This document shows, piece after piece, positions 1 through 9,802 of a DNA stretch of 51,117 nt. Origin of the DNA: Sphingobacteriales bacterium (GTDB taxonomy: Bacteria > Bacteroidota > Bacteroidia > Chitinophagales > UBA2359); contig JADKCK010000026.1 of assembly GCA_016718845.1 (NCBI GenBank), positions 1 to 51,117 on the forward strand, read 5' to 3'. A program made the translations under genes and the position numbers. Positions within the stretch are counted from its first letter, which is position 1. The number at the start of each line of letters is the position of its first letter. Below the pieces are notes generated by a model. That model was not told the origin of the DNA, made no database searches, and saw only the letters and a list, made by a program, of their open reading frames with translations.

Positions 1-1027
1 TGAAACTTGCTTGTTCCGTAACGGCTACACTTGTCAAGGTTACATTACCTGTGTTTGTAACAACATAGGTATAGGTAATCACATCACCAGCAGAAGCTAC
101 ACCATCTGCACCCAAAGCTAAACTGCTGCCTTTTACAAGGCTAATAGCGGGAGCAGTGGTGGCGTGTTAGTGGGGTCGTTAGTACTGTTTGACCGGCTTG
201 TGCAGGAGTTGCTCAGATCCGACAAATCTGTTACTGGGCTGCCTGTTGGCGGGTTGCCACTTGCTTGGGCTTGGTTATCTACAAAACCTGCCGCTATATC
301 CAATGCCGTAATGGCATAAGTGGCGGTGTATGTCGCACTTTCGCCAACAGATAATGTACTTGGTGCTGTTGCGGCATCAGTAGAGCTTTGGTACTAATTG
401 CTAATTGCTACAACACCGCCAGGACCTGTAGAAGCTAGGGTTATCCGTAACGGCTACACTTATCAAGGTTACATTAACTGTGTTTGTAACAACATAGGTA
501 TGAGTAATCACATCACCAGCAGAAACTACACCATCTGCACCCAAAGCTAAACTGCTGCCCTTTTACAAGGCCCCAATAGCGGGAGCGGTGGTGGCGTGTT
601 ATTGGGGTCGTTAGTACTGTTTGACAAGCTTGTGCAGGGTTGCTCCAGATCCGACAAATCTGTTACTGGGCTGCCTGTTGGCGGGTTGCCACTAGCTTAG
701 GCTTGGTTATCTACAAAACCTGCTGCTATACTTCCAATGCGGTAATGGCTAGATAAGTAGCTGTGTAAGTTATCGCACTTTCGCGAACAGAATGTAATGT
801 GCACTAATGTGCTGTTGCGGCATCAGTAGAGCTTTGGTAAGTAATTGCACTAATTGCTACAACACCGCCAGAACCTGTGAAACTTGCTTGTTCCGTAACG
901 GCTACACTTGTCAAGGTTACATTACCTGTGTTTGTAACAACATAGGTATAGGTAATCACATCACCAGCAGAAGCTACACCATCTGCACCCAAAGCTAAAC
1001 TGCTGCCTTTTACAAGGCTAATAGCGG
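1..1027 (-). repeat. Tandem about 440-bp repeat encoding DUF11 domains
   Basis: The same DNA recurs three times: the copies begin near 1, 430 and 878 (the shared word GGCTACAC lies at 23, 452 and 900). Spacings of 429 and 448 instead of one constant multiple of three show indels in the copies. Each unit encodes about 146 residues: one DUF11 domain plus a Pro/Ser/Asn-rich linker. The near-identity at DNA level indicates recent tandem duplication. Confidence 0.85.
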
Positions 1028-3062
1028 GCAAACCTATGCCAAAGTTAACTCCTGTAATGTCCGTAGTGGCTGCTGTAATTGCAATACTACCATTAGGTGT
1101 ACCTGTTTCATTGCCTGTACCGGCACCGTTGTTTGTGCCAAATGCATCTCCGAAATTTAGCCATCCGGCAGGTAATGCGGGCGTTGTGGCAGTGGCAGAA
1201 GTAGCAATAACTACAGTATAGTTACCTGCGGTTACGTTTGCAAAAGTGTATGTACCTACACTACCTCCGCTTGTTGGAATGAGAACACTTTGTACAACTG
1301 CACCACCTTGCACCAAGTTGGCATATAGTTGTGTGCCAGATGCTGCGCCTATTAGAGTACCATCAACGCTTCCGTCTGTTAGTCCATCGGGGTCGTTGAA
1401 GAGCGAGCCTGAAATATTAACGGGAGCTGCGCAAAAAGTAGGTGTTGGAAAACTGATTGCAGGAGAACAAGAAGTAACAGCTATTGGGCTAAACCCACTG
1501 GGAAAATCTGAACCTGCTGTTTGTGCACTATTGTAGTTGCACGAAAAACTGGGGTTAGTTGAGGTAAAATTACCGCCTCCGTTGGTAATTGCGCCACTAA
1601 CGGTATCATAAATAGTATTAGTTACCGTAATTTGTGGTCCATCTTGATTTTGTGCATCTTCAATAGATGTCCCTGTTGCCTGCGAATATAATATTGAATT
1701 ATTTATAAAAACTTGATGAGAAGGTGGTGCAGGACTTGCATAACTATTAGCATGAACAGCACCATCGCCACCAGATGTACCACTTCTATTCTGTGTAAAA
1801 GTAGAAGTGTTAATTGTAAGTATTGCATTATTAGTTCCCTCAGATGCTATAGCTCCGCCATCATCAGCGGCATTGCCAACAAACAGACTGTTAGTAATGG
1901 TTAGGTTTGAAAAATTGCCATGTAATATAGCTCCTCCATCGCCACCACCACTTAACATAGTCGTTCCGCCACCACCACCTTGAGCATTAGGAGGTCCTAC
2001 TGTGGGCACTGTATTTCCCGAATAAGAACCGTTATTGTAGAAAAAAGTATTTTGTATGGTCGATACTGATGTGACAGTAGCTGTACCGGATACATATATA
2101 GCACCAGCGTCATAAGTTCCTGTAGCAGTATTACCTTCAAAAATACTATTGATGATACTAAATTCTGCCGCTTCGTCTACATACATAGCACCTGCATTGT
2201 TATTAGATACATTATTAACAAATACAGTGCCATTGAAATTACCATTTGTTCCTACGCCTGTGATGTTAATCGCTCCACCATTAGAAGAAGTATAATTGCC
2301 ATAAAAACCTCCGCCAGTAAAGTCGGCATTAGCACCTCCTGAAATTTGTAAAGCACCACCAGTAGTATTTCGCGAATTACAACTAAATACTACATTATTC
2401 AAGTTTACATCAGTTGAACCTCCTGTAATTTCTAATGCTCCCTCTTCGTTTTGGTGATAAGTACTGTTTTGTATAGTACCAGTACCTTGTACTTCCATAA
2501 AATTACTGGATTCGTTGGCTACAGCATTAAGCCCCGATACCAAAAAATTGGTAGCATTAATAAATACAGCTCCCACTGACCAATTAAAGCCTGTAAGGGT
2601 GAGGTCTCGAAGGGTAAAATTGTTGCCTGTTGCTCCAATAAAACCAACGTTAGCGGCTACTGCTGTAATCGTAGCTCCATTGCCATCAATAGCTATACAA
2701 TTGCCTGTAACAGATGCTGGTGCAATCGAGACACCCAATTGGTTATCTGTATATGCCGCATTTGTTAGTTCAATAATTGCATTTCCACCAGCATCTTGTG
2801 CTTCGGTTATTGCACCTTGTAGTGTAGCAAAAGGTAAAGCTGGATTATTAACCGCACCTGTTGCATCGTTGCCTCCTATAGCTACATAAAATGTACCATT
2901 AGCGTAGGTACATTGCCCCACAACCTGCTGCGAGCCTATTGCCCCCACAAAAAACGTTAAAAACAAAAAACACAGCAGCGGAATGTTCATCGCTACTTTC
3001 GAGAAATTGGTACGCGGAACTCGCCGCAGTACCTTAGGGAATTGTACACTAAGATTAGTCAT
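1..3062 (-). CDS. Large secreted adhesin-like protein: beta-helix, SdrD_B-like and tandem DUF11 domains (3' end off the left edge)
   Basis: The reading frame starts at the ATG at 3062 and is open to 804; the continuation to base 1 is recovered only by changing frame several times. The N-terminus has a long signal sequence (hydrophobic stretch about residues 27-45). Residues about 60-480 are glycine/asparagine-rich with recurring short 'N-x-x-F-x-N-N' turns, as in right-handed parallel beta-helix proteins with Cys-rich inserts. Residues about 560-680 resemble an SdrD_B/Cna-type beta domain (opening 'GSLFNDPDGLTDGSVDG'). From about residue 690 there is a DUF11-type domain ('VVTNTGNVTLTSVAVTE') that repeats in 1-803. 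Such architecture is known for exported surface or matrix proteins; a C-terminal T9SS sorting domain would be expected beyond the edge. The frame breaks in 1-803 are probably sequence errors because the encoded repeat is otherwise conserved. Exact function unknown. Confidence 0.75.
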
Positions 3063-3195
3063 CTGTAAGTATTTTTAGATACGTAAAGGAATATAAAGTA
3101 ATTAAATGCAAAGGTAAGTGTAAGTATCGTAAAAGTAAAAGTATAAATCTTCAAAAATTTGCCTATTTTGTTGTATTTTAGTAAGTAAAAAGTTG

Positions 3196-3203
3196 TACAT
3201 TTG
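3196..3203 (+). promoter_or_regulatory. Bacteroidota-type promoter, -7 box TACATTTG
   Basis: TACATTTG fits the TAnnTTTG consensus, with a TTG at 3171-3173 22 bp upstream as a -33 element. It would drive the gene starting at 3273. On the opposite strand TACCTTTG at 3116-3109 is a candidate -7 box for the divergent adhesin gene. Confidence 0.6.
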
Positions 3204-3272
3204 CGCCCAAATTACTACTAATCAGCAATATTCACTTGTAATACCATCATCAATTTAGTAACTCTATTGGCT

Positions 3273-4790
3273 ATGAACGATAAACTTTGGGAGCTAATTG
3301 GCACCCTTACCAGCTCGGAGATGCGGTATTTTAAACAATTTGCGGCGAGGTCGCAACAAGCAAACGACAAAAATTATATTAGGTTGTTTGAAGAAATTGT
3401 GCGCCTAAAAATATACAACGAAACACTACTTATTGAACGTTTACAAAAAAAAGGTATTAATACCAAATTTTTAGCCGCCGATAAAAATTATCTTTATAAG
3501 CAAATTTTAAAAAGTTTACAGTATTTTCATACCGAGGCACGAACAAGTTTGCAAATTAAAAACCAAATTGCCTATATCGAAATTTTATACCAAAAAGGTT
3601 TATACAACCAATGCAGTAAAATTATTAAACATTGTAAAAAACAAGCCCAAGAAGCCGAATTACCTAGTTTGTTAATAGAGATTTTGCATTGGCAACGAAA
3701 AATAGAAGGTATCACTTTTGACGAACAACAAGCCGAGGCTTTATTTAACGAAGTAGCAAAGGTAGCCAACGAAATTAACAATTACAACGATTACAATAGG
3801 TTGTATTACCAAGTTATGTTGTTCAGAAAACAAAAAAACAAACTGCGTACCTCCGAAGAGCAAATCAAACTCGAAACGCTTATTAGCCACCCATTGTTAG
3901 GCAACATTGAATTGGCATTAACAAATATGGCAAAAATTAGATTTCATGAAATATACTCTAATTATTATTATTTATTAGAGGATAAAAATAATGAATATCT
4001 ATCAAACTTACAAATCATTGGATTATTGGACGCGGATTATATGCAAGAAAATCCGTTTGATTATTTGGCACACTACAGCCGTTCTTTAAGCCTGCAACAA
4101 TATGCCGAACCACAAAAATTTGAAGCAAGTTTGGCTCATTTTAAAACCTTGCCTAATTTGCTATCTTCTGCATCAAACGAGTTTTGCTCAAAAGTGTTTG
4201 CCATAGCATCAAGCATAGAAATGAACTATGCTATTAAAAATAAAAATTTTGACGATTCATTAAGCCTCATCGAAACACAAAAAGAGGGCATTGAGCAATA
4301 CAACGAAAAACTATCCGAAACTTTTAAAATAACCGCTTACTACCAGTTTTCGTATGTTTATTTGGTGCAAAACGACTTAACCAACGCCCTAAAATATGCC
4401 AATAAAATTATTAACGAACTACACGAACAAAACCGCTCGGATGTGTATTTGTATGCTCGTGTTATTCAAATAATTATTCATTACGAATTAAAAAACTACA
4501 AACTACTACCCTATCTAGTTAGGTCGATACGCGAAATATTAGAAAAACGCAAAAAACTACATAAAGCCGAGCAACTTATGCTAAATTTTTTGCAAAAAAT
4601 AGGCAGTATTGATAACCATAAAGAATGGCAAATAGCCATAGTGCGCCTGCGCGATAAGTTTGTACAACAAATTGCCAAAGATAACTTTGAACATCGTTTT
4701 TTGGATTATTTTGATTTTATTGCTTGGCTAAATAGCAAAATAAACAACATTAGCTTTAAGCAAGCTATTATTGACGAAATGACAAATTAA
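3273..4790 (+). CDS. Hypothetical helical protein, 505 aa
   Basis: I do not recognise a named family. The ATG at 3273 is preferred over an upstream TTG at 3267. There is no signal peptide or membrane segment, so it is probably cytoplasmic. The protein is rich in Lys, Asn, Glu and Tyr and predicted by eye to be almost wholly alpha-helical, with paired amphipathic helices resembling a TPR/ARM solenoid (e.g. 'LTNALKYANKIINELHEQ'). The N-terminus ('LWELIGTLTSSEMRYFKQF') resembles a short helical segment common to Bacteroidota hypothetical proteins of this size. It is transcribed divergently from the adhesin gene and has its own promoter box. A regulatory or scaffold role is a guess only. Confidence 0.8.
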   Translation: MNDKLWELIGTLTSSEMRYFKQFAARSQQANDKNYIRLFEEIVRLKIYNETLLIERLQKKGINTKFLAADKNYLYKQILKSLQYFHTEARTSLQIKNQIAYIEILYQKGLYNQCSKIIKHCKKQAQEAELPSLLIEILHWQRKIEGITFDEQQAEALFNEVAKVANEINNYNDYNRLYYQVMLFRKQKNKLRTSEEQIKLETLISHPLLGNIELALTNMAKIRFHEIYSNYYYLLEDKNNEYLSNLQIIGLLDADYMQENPFDYLAHYSRSLSLQQYAEPQKFEASLAHFKTLPNLLSSASNEFCSKVFAIASSIEMNYAIKNKNFDDSLSLIETQKEGIEQYNEKLSETFKITAYYQFSYVYLVQNDLTNALKYANKIINELHEQNRSDVYLYARVIQIIIHYELKNYKLLPYLVRSIREILEKRKKLHKAEQLMLNFLQKIGSIDNHKEWQIAIVRLRDKFVQQIAKDNFEHRFLDYFDFIAWLNSKINNISFKQAIIDEMTN

Positions 4791-4822
4791 GGCACGCATT
4801 TTTAGTTCAGGTAAAAAAAATG

Positions 4823-5232
4823 GGCTCTTTTACTTTTGTTGTGGAATCTACGTATTGAGCAGGGGTAATACAAGGAATATAGCTGTTAAGTAGCATGGTG
4901 CATTACTTAGCATCTATCTGTATTTTTTCTTATTTACCACGTATTAAAAGTTTGTTACTTTTTTTCTTGACAAAAAAAGTAACCAAAAAAGTCAAGGCGG
5001 TATAGTAATTGGCTAAAATAGACAACATTACGCTAAAAAAAAAACTCCAAACAGCTTGTTTGTCGACCTATTTCTGGGTTTGTGTGGCGTGTCTCAAACA
5101 GTATTTTTTTAACCGCTTCATTTTTGCCTATTTCTTAACGCCAATTCCTATAATGCCGGACAAGAAGAAACCACCTACTAAACTAGGTGTGAAAATGCAA
5201 AATACCCAAATCACAACAAAAGTAAAAGAACC
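4823..5232. mobile_element. MITE-like element, copy A (410 bp, terminal inverted repeats, 8-bp target duplication)
   Basis: The left end begins GGCTCTTTTACTTTTG and the right end is the reverse complement of GGTTCTTTTACTTTTG, giving inverted repeats of about 21 bp with one mismatch. The element is flanked by a perfect direct repeat AAAAAATG at 4815-4822 and 5233-5240. Copy B at 49553-49962 has the same ends, the same length and a different 8-bp flank. Inside lies a palindromic word (GTTACTTTTTTTCTTGAC ... AAAAGTAAC, 4952-4984) seen in both copies. There is no transposase: the small open frame at 5009-5287 is an artefact of the element, so movement would have to be in trans. An 8-bp duplication would fit IS1- or IS1595-like parents, but this is inference. 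Confidence 0.75.
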
Positions 5233-5240
5233 AAAAAATG

Positions 5241-5582
5241 GGCTATACCTATTATCAATAAGCCCAACTGCCCAAGATGCGGCGTGAAGTCCGCCACTTT
5301 TGAACTATGAGTTTTGGATAGACCCAAAACTGCGACTATAGGGCAGTGAGCAGGGTTTGATGTAATGCCTATTTTTCATCCAAAATGCATTTTTAAATAA
5401 TTATATTTATTTTATTGGTAATTTTTATAACAATAACCCGCAAGCTTATTGCTAGCTGTTGAAACAATAGAAAACCGAGCTTAAAACTATTTTACTAATA
5501 GGTGCTGCCTAAAATTTTGCTATTTTTGTAACTTCTTTACATTCTTTACGTCCAAACTTAACTTGCCTATTTTAATTTTTCT
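5241..5582. other. Intergenic, AT-rich, no gene seen
   Basis: About 340 bases between the mobile element and the next promoter. I see no convincing coding frame, RNA gene or repeat. Confidence 0.5.
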
Positions 5583-5590
5583 TAACTTTG
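5563..5590 (+). promoter_or_regulatory. Promoter for the PorE-like gene
   Basis: TAACTTTG at 5583-5590 matches the -7 consensus TAnnTTTG; TTG at 5563-5565, 17 bp upstream, can serve as the -33 element. The start codon follows at 5640. Confidence 0.6.
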
Positions 5591-5639
5591 CACCCACTAA
5601 ATATTTTTGTCTTTCAAGTACATTTCAAAATACTATCTC

Positions 5640-7559
5640 ATGTCAAAGAAAATTGCATTATTTGCATTATGTTTGTTATTTGCCTTTACTGCAAATGCGC
5701 AAAACTCAAAAAAAGCTCAAAAGTTATACAATAGCGAAGACTATCCGTCGGTTATTAAAGAGTGTAAACAGCTGTTGTCGTCTGACAAGAGTACTTCGAT
5801 TCAAATTATGCTTGCCAATAGCTACCGCTTAACCAAAGATTATCAGGCAGCCGAAGAGGTTTATGCACAACTATTTCAAACAACAAGTACTATACCTACC
5901 ATAGAATATTATAACTATGGCAGCGTACTAAAAATAAACAAAAACTACGACAAAGCCCGCCAAATTTTTACCACTTACTATCAATTAGCCCCCAACGAAC
6001 CTAAACTACAATTAGATGCCTTAGATAATATCGAAAAATTTGGCAAAGATTCGGGGCAATACCTATTAACCAACATCAACATCAACTCGCGATTAGCCGA
6101 TTTTGGAGCCGTGCCTTACAAAACAGGCATTGTGTTTGCCTCCGAAAACGGAGCCAAAAGCAAAAAATTGTATCCGCGCCGTAACGCCCCTTACCTCGAC
6201 TTATTTTATGCCCCACTTAGCAATGCCAACAGCATTAGCGAGTTTAGCAAAATACAAAGCGTACCCTTCGAAAACGTAAACTCGAACTACCACGATGCAG
6301 CTCTTAGTTTTGACAACAATGGTACTATGTATTTTACCACCAACAGCCACAGCAAAAAATTGGCTAACGGGCTACGGGTATTGCAAATTTACGACTCGAA
6401 TGGCAAACCAATGCCTTTTAATAGCGATAAATACTCGACCGGACACCCCTCGCTAACTATTGACGGCAGTACGATGTATTTTATATCGGACATGCCCGGT
6501 GGCTACGGCGGAACCGACATTTATGTAGTGTACAAAAGTGGTAATGGTTGGGGCAAACCCATTAATTTGGGCTATACCATTAACACCACCACCGACGAAA
6601 TGTTTCCGTTTATTGCCTCCGATGGCACACTTTATTTCTCGTCGGATGGCTTGCCCGGCTTAGGTGGGCTTGATGTGTTTAAAAGCACTAAAAATGGCAC
6701 CGAATGGACAAAACCCGAAAACCTACACGCACCCATTAACAGCAACAACGACGATTTTGCTTTTACCATAGATGCTAAACGAAATCAAGGTTATTTATCA
6801 TCAAACCGCAGCGGCGGCAAAGGCAACGACGATATATATGCATTTGTACCTGCCAAAGCTCCACAAGTAAATTGTTTGCTAAAAGGAAAAATTACCGAAC
6901 GCAATACCAATATGCCCATTGCCGATGCCACTGTTAAACTAATTAGCATGAACAACGGCATGGAACAATCGGTTGTAACAGGCTCGGACGGCGTATATAT
7001 TTTTGACCTAAACCCCGAAAGCAACTACACCATTTATGCTACTAAAAAAGGTTATTTTACCGAAGTAAAAACCCTGTCAACAATAGGTAAAAATTGTTCG
7101 TCACCCCTCGAACAAAATTTACAAATAGACATCTCTGTATCCAAAATACCCGATGGCCCTATTAAAATTATTGCCGGACAAGACGACAACAGCGGCTTGC
7201 CATTGCCCAAAATTAACCACATTTATTACGATTTTGACAAAGCTGATATACGCCCCGACGCACAAATGGAGCTAGATAAAATTGTTACCTTTATGAAAGA
7301 TAACCCCGATATGATTATCGAATTGGGTTCGCACACCGACTCGCGCGGCAAAGCCGATTACAACCTCGACCTATCACAACGCCGAGCAGCGTCGGCTGTT
7401 GCCTATATCGTTAGTCAAGGTATCGAGCAAGACCGCATTAGCGCCAAAGGTTATGGCGAATCTACACTTGTAAACAAATGTAAAGATGGCGTAACTTGCA
7501 CCGAAACCGAACACCAACAAAACCGCCGTACCGAATTTTTAATACGCTTTAAAAAATAA
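5640..7559 (+). CDS. porE: PorE-like OmpA family protein (TPR, PD40, CRD, OmpA_C)
   Basis: The start is placed at 5640 because it yields a clean signal peptide (MSKKIALFALCLLFAF, cleavage after TANAQ); an in-frame ATG at 5607 lies inside the leader. In order the 639-residue protein shows TPR-like helices (about 25-140), a run of PD40/WD40-like blades with 'YFSSDGLPGLGGLDVF' and 'YFISDMPGGYGGTDIY' (about 200-430), a carboxypeptidase-regulatory-like beta domain (about 440-520), and a C-terminal OmpA domain (about 530-639) with the peptidoglycan-binding pattern 'NLDLSQRRA'. This order matches PorE of the type IX secretion system, which ties the outer-membrane machinery to peptidoglycan. Two T9SS cargo proteins occur elsewhere in the window. 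Other Bacteroidota OmpA proteins share the architecture, so the PorE name is probable, not certain. No lipobox is visible, unlike some PorE homologues. Confidence 0.8.
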   Translation: MSKKIALFALCLLFAFTANAQNSKKAQKLYNSEDYPSVIKECKQLLSSDKSTSIQIMLANSYRLTKDYQAAEEVYAQLFQTTSTIPTIEYYNYGSVLKINKNYDKARQIFTTYYQLAPNEPKLQLDALDNIEKFGKDSGQYLLTNININSRLADFGAVPYKTGIVFASENGAKSKKLYPRRNAPYLDLFYAPLSNANSISEFSKIQSVPFENVNSNYHDAALSFDNNGTMYFTTNSHSKKLANGLRVLQIYDSNGKPMPFNSDKYSTGHPSLTIDGSTMYFISDMPGGYGGTDIYVVYKSGNGWGKPINLGYTINTTTDEMFPFIASDGTLYFSSDGLPGLGGLDVFKSTKNGTEWTKPENLHAPINSNNDDFAFTIDAKRNQGYLSSNRSGGKGNDDIYAFVPAKAPQVNCLLKGKITERNTNMPIADATVKLISMNNGMEQSVVTGSDGVYIFDLNPESNYTIYATKKGYFTEVKTLSTIGKNCSSPLEQNLQIDISVSKIPDGPIKIIAGQDDNSGLPLPKINHIYYDFDKADIRPDAQMELDKIVTFMKDNPDMIIELGSHTDSRGKADYNLDLSQRRAASAVAYIVSQGIEQDRISAKGYGESTLVNKCKDGVTCTETEHQQNRRTEFLIRFKK

Positions 7560-7588
7560 TCCAAAAACAAACGTATTTACCAAAACAT

Positions 7589-7622
7589 AAAATTGGCACA
7601 AGATGTATCTTGTGCCAATTTT
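7589..7622. terminator. Bidirectional terminator between convergent genes
   Basis: Perfect 15-bp stem AAAATTGGCACAAGA / TCTTGTGCCAATTTT with a 4-base loop, A-rich on one side and T-rich on the other. It can end both the PorE-like gene (+) and the acyl-CoA synthetase gene (-). Confidence 0.85.
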
Positions 7623-7672
7623 GTTTGATAGCGTTTTTTTGTAGTCTATCACAACCAAACCACACTCAAGTT

Positions 7673-9343
7673 TTATTCCCAAATAACCACTTCTTTTTGG
7701 GCATACCATTTTTCGTATCTATCTTTGTATAAATCCTCGATAGGGTTACGTTTAATTTTCATGGTAGGCGTAAGCAGGTTATTTTCTACAGTCCAAGAGT
7801 TTTTAACGATAATCGCTTTTTTGAGGCGTTCATGTCCTTCTAATTTTTTGTTAACCTCTGCTATGGTGTGTTCCATTTCGTGAGTCAGGTGTTCTTGGCT
7901 TTTAGATTTTGCAGTAGGTTGCAACGACAGCAGCACAATAGGCTGTGGCAAGCCCACACCTACTACACAAGCCATTTCAATGTCGGGGTTTTCTTGCAGC
8001 AACATTTCTATGGGTGATGGAGCTACATATTTTCCTTTTTCGGTTTTAAATAGCTCTTTTACTCTGCCTGTAATACGCAAGTAGCCTTTTTTATCGGCAA
8101 CACCTTTGTCGCCGGTACACAAATAGCCATCGGGGGTAAAGGTTTCTTTGGTAGCATTTTCGTTTTTGTAGTAACCTATCATGTTAGCCTCGCTTTTGAC
8201 AAGAATCTCGCCCGTATCGGCAAATTTTACATCTACCAATGGCATAGGCTGCCCAACCGAGCCTAACTGCACCATATCTTTACGCGTGATGTGCGAGTAG
8301 GCACAGTTTTCGGTCATACCATAGGCTTCTTGTATTTGTATGCCCAATTTACCAAACCACGAAATTAACGAAGGGGGTATAGGCGATGCCCCCGACAAGC
8401 AATGATTAGCTTTGTCTAAACCCAATCCACCAGCAATTTTCTTTTTAATAATACCCGAAATAATAGGTATTGCCAACAATATGTTAAGCCGTTTTTGGGG
8501 CATTTTGCTTAAAATACCCGATTGGAACTTAGACCAGATGCGCGGAACACCCAAAAATACGGTTGGTTTTGCTTCGGCAAGATTTTTGGCGAAGGTTTCG
8601 AGCGATTCGGCGAAATACAAATCGCTGCCCGTGTACAAACTACCCATTTCGACCAACATGCGCTCGGCAATATGCGACAAAGGTAGGTACGAGAAAAACC
8701 GACCACGACCTGTGGCTGGGTCAGGAATTTGCAGTACATCGCCGTGCATAAGGGCATTACTTGTGGCATACGAAAAAGCGTGATAATTGTGTATTACGCC
8801 TTTAGGTGTGCCTGTTGTACCCGATGTATATATAATGGTAAACAAATCGTCGGGATTGCGTTTTGTTTCGCCTTGCATAGGTTGTACATTGGCAATTAGG
8901 GTTTCCCAGTTTTCAAAGTCGTATTTACCATACATACTTGGAAAAGCAATTACGCGCACGCCCGCAGGCAAACCATCTGCCATGCCTTTCCAGTTGTCTA
9001 GCTTACCTACAAACAACACCGGCGATTCGCTGTGCGACACCACATAGTTTAAGGTATCGGCACCCACATTTGGATAAATAGGCACCGACACATGCCCTGC
9101 CATCATGATTGCCAAATCGCAGATTATCCAATGGGCACAGTTTTTGGATACCAATGCTATGTGGCTTCCTGCCGGAAGGTTCATAGCCGCTAGTACCGAT
9201 GCCATACGGCGTGCTTCGTCGCCAGCTTGTTTCCAAGTGTAAGTTAGCCATTTGCCATCAACGGGTTGGTGCATAAACACCTGTTCGGGGAGTTCGCGCT
9301 CCCACTGATAAAACATCTCTAAGGGATTTTGATAAGTAGCCAT
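7673..9343 (-). CDS. Long-chain fatty acid--CoA ligase (AMP-forming)
   Basis: Activates a fatty acid to acyl-CoA through an acyl-adenylate, in the cytoplasm or at the inner membrane. The 556-residue frame has the adenylate-forming signature 'YTSGTTGTPKG' at about residues 172-182, the 'GASPIPPSLISWF' and 'QEAYGMTENCAYS' motifs, 'YLCTGDKG' and the hinge 'GRVKELFKTEKGKYVAP', followed by the C-terminal lid. This is typical of FadD15-like enzymes of about 560-600 residues. The ATG at 9343 is the first of the frame. A small lipoprotein gene lies 33 bp upstream on the same strand, so the two are probably co-transcribed. Chain-length preference cannot be read from the sequence. Confidence 0.93.
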   Translation of the reverse strand: MATYQNPLEMFYQWERELPEQVFMHQPVDGKWLTYTWKQAGDEARRMASVLAAMNLPAGSHIALVSKNCAHWIICDLAIMMAGHVSVPIYPNVGADTLNYVVSHSESPVLFVGKLDNWKGMADGLPAGVRVIAFPSMYGKYDFENWETLIANVQPMQGETKRNPDDLFTIIYTSGTTGTPKGVIHNYHAFSYATSNALMHGDVLQIPDPATGRGRFFSYLPLSHIAERMLVEMGSLYTGSDLYFAESLETFAKNLAEAKPTVFLGVPRIWSKFQSGILSKMPQKRLNILLAIPIISGIIKKKIAGGLGLDKANHCLSGASPIPPSLISWFGKLGIQIQEAYGMTENCAYSHITRKDMVQLGSVGQPMPLVDVKFADTGEILVKSEANMIGYYKNENATKETFTPDGYLCTGDKGVADKKGYLRITGRVKELFKTEKGKYVAPSPIEMLLQENPDIEMACVVGVGLPQPIVLLSLQPTAKSKSQEHLTHEMEHTIAEVNKKLEGHERLKKAIIVKNSWTVENNLLTPTMKIKRNPIEDLYKDRYEKWYAQKEVVIWE

Positions 9344-9376
9344 ATGCAGTAAAGTTTAAATGTTTTTTATCTTTAT

Positions 9377-9574
9377 TTATCTACCACGCAAACCTTTTTG
9401 TTTGGCAAATTTTTCGGGAAAAAGCCCTTGTTTGGCTTTGCCATGTTTTTTGGGCTTGTCCATTTGCTCTTGCGAGTTGGCAGGGCAACCCGATTTTTTT
9501 TGGCACCCTGTATCAACAATAGCTATGGTGCATAACAAACTAATAAGCAGAAATGTTTTTTGTATCGAAACCAT
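9377..9574 (-). CDS. Small putative lipoprotein
   Basis: A start at 9574 gives a 65-residue protein with a Lys-led hydrophobic segment (MVSIQKTFLLISLLCTIAIV) followed by 'DTGC', an imperfect lipobox, then a short, very basic tail containing 'GCPANSQEQMDKPKKHGKAK'. The Cys-Pro-Ala segment followed by Lys/Gly-rich residues resembles small Bacteroidota lipoproteins of unknown function. A longer frame to 9652 adds an unlikely Cys-rich start. It precedes the acyl-CoA synthetase by 33 bp on the same strand. Confidence 0.6.
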   Translation of the reverse strand: MVSIQKTFLLISLLCTIAIVDTGCQKKSGCPANSQEQMDKPKKHGKAKQGLFPEKFAKQKGLRGR

Positions 9575-9802
9575 TTTTTGTTTTTTTTTAGCTGATTGAT
9601 TGCGGTAAATAATTGTACATTTTACAAGCATTTTGTTGCAACAATAACGCATCTTAAACGTTAATTAGTGTATCATTTAAAACAAAGCAGTTTTAAGGGC
9701 TAAAAATAGTAATAATTTGGCAAATGGTGTTAATTTATTGCGCCATAATAGCATTTTTTTACAAAATTTGTCCTAATTCTGCATATATTATAATAAAAAT
9801 TT

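Noticed and set aside
1036..1536. Plus-strand open frames across 0.8-2.9 kb
   Set aside because: They are antisense to the adhesin-like gene, a side effect of its Ala/Thr/Gly-rich codons.
5009..5287. Small protein gene after 5009
   Set aside because: It lies inside and runs past the MITE-like element; the frame is not kept in copy B.
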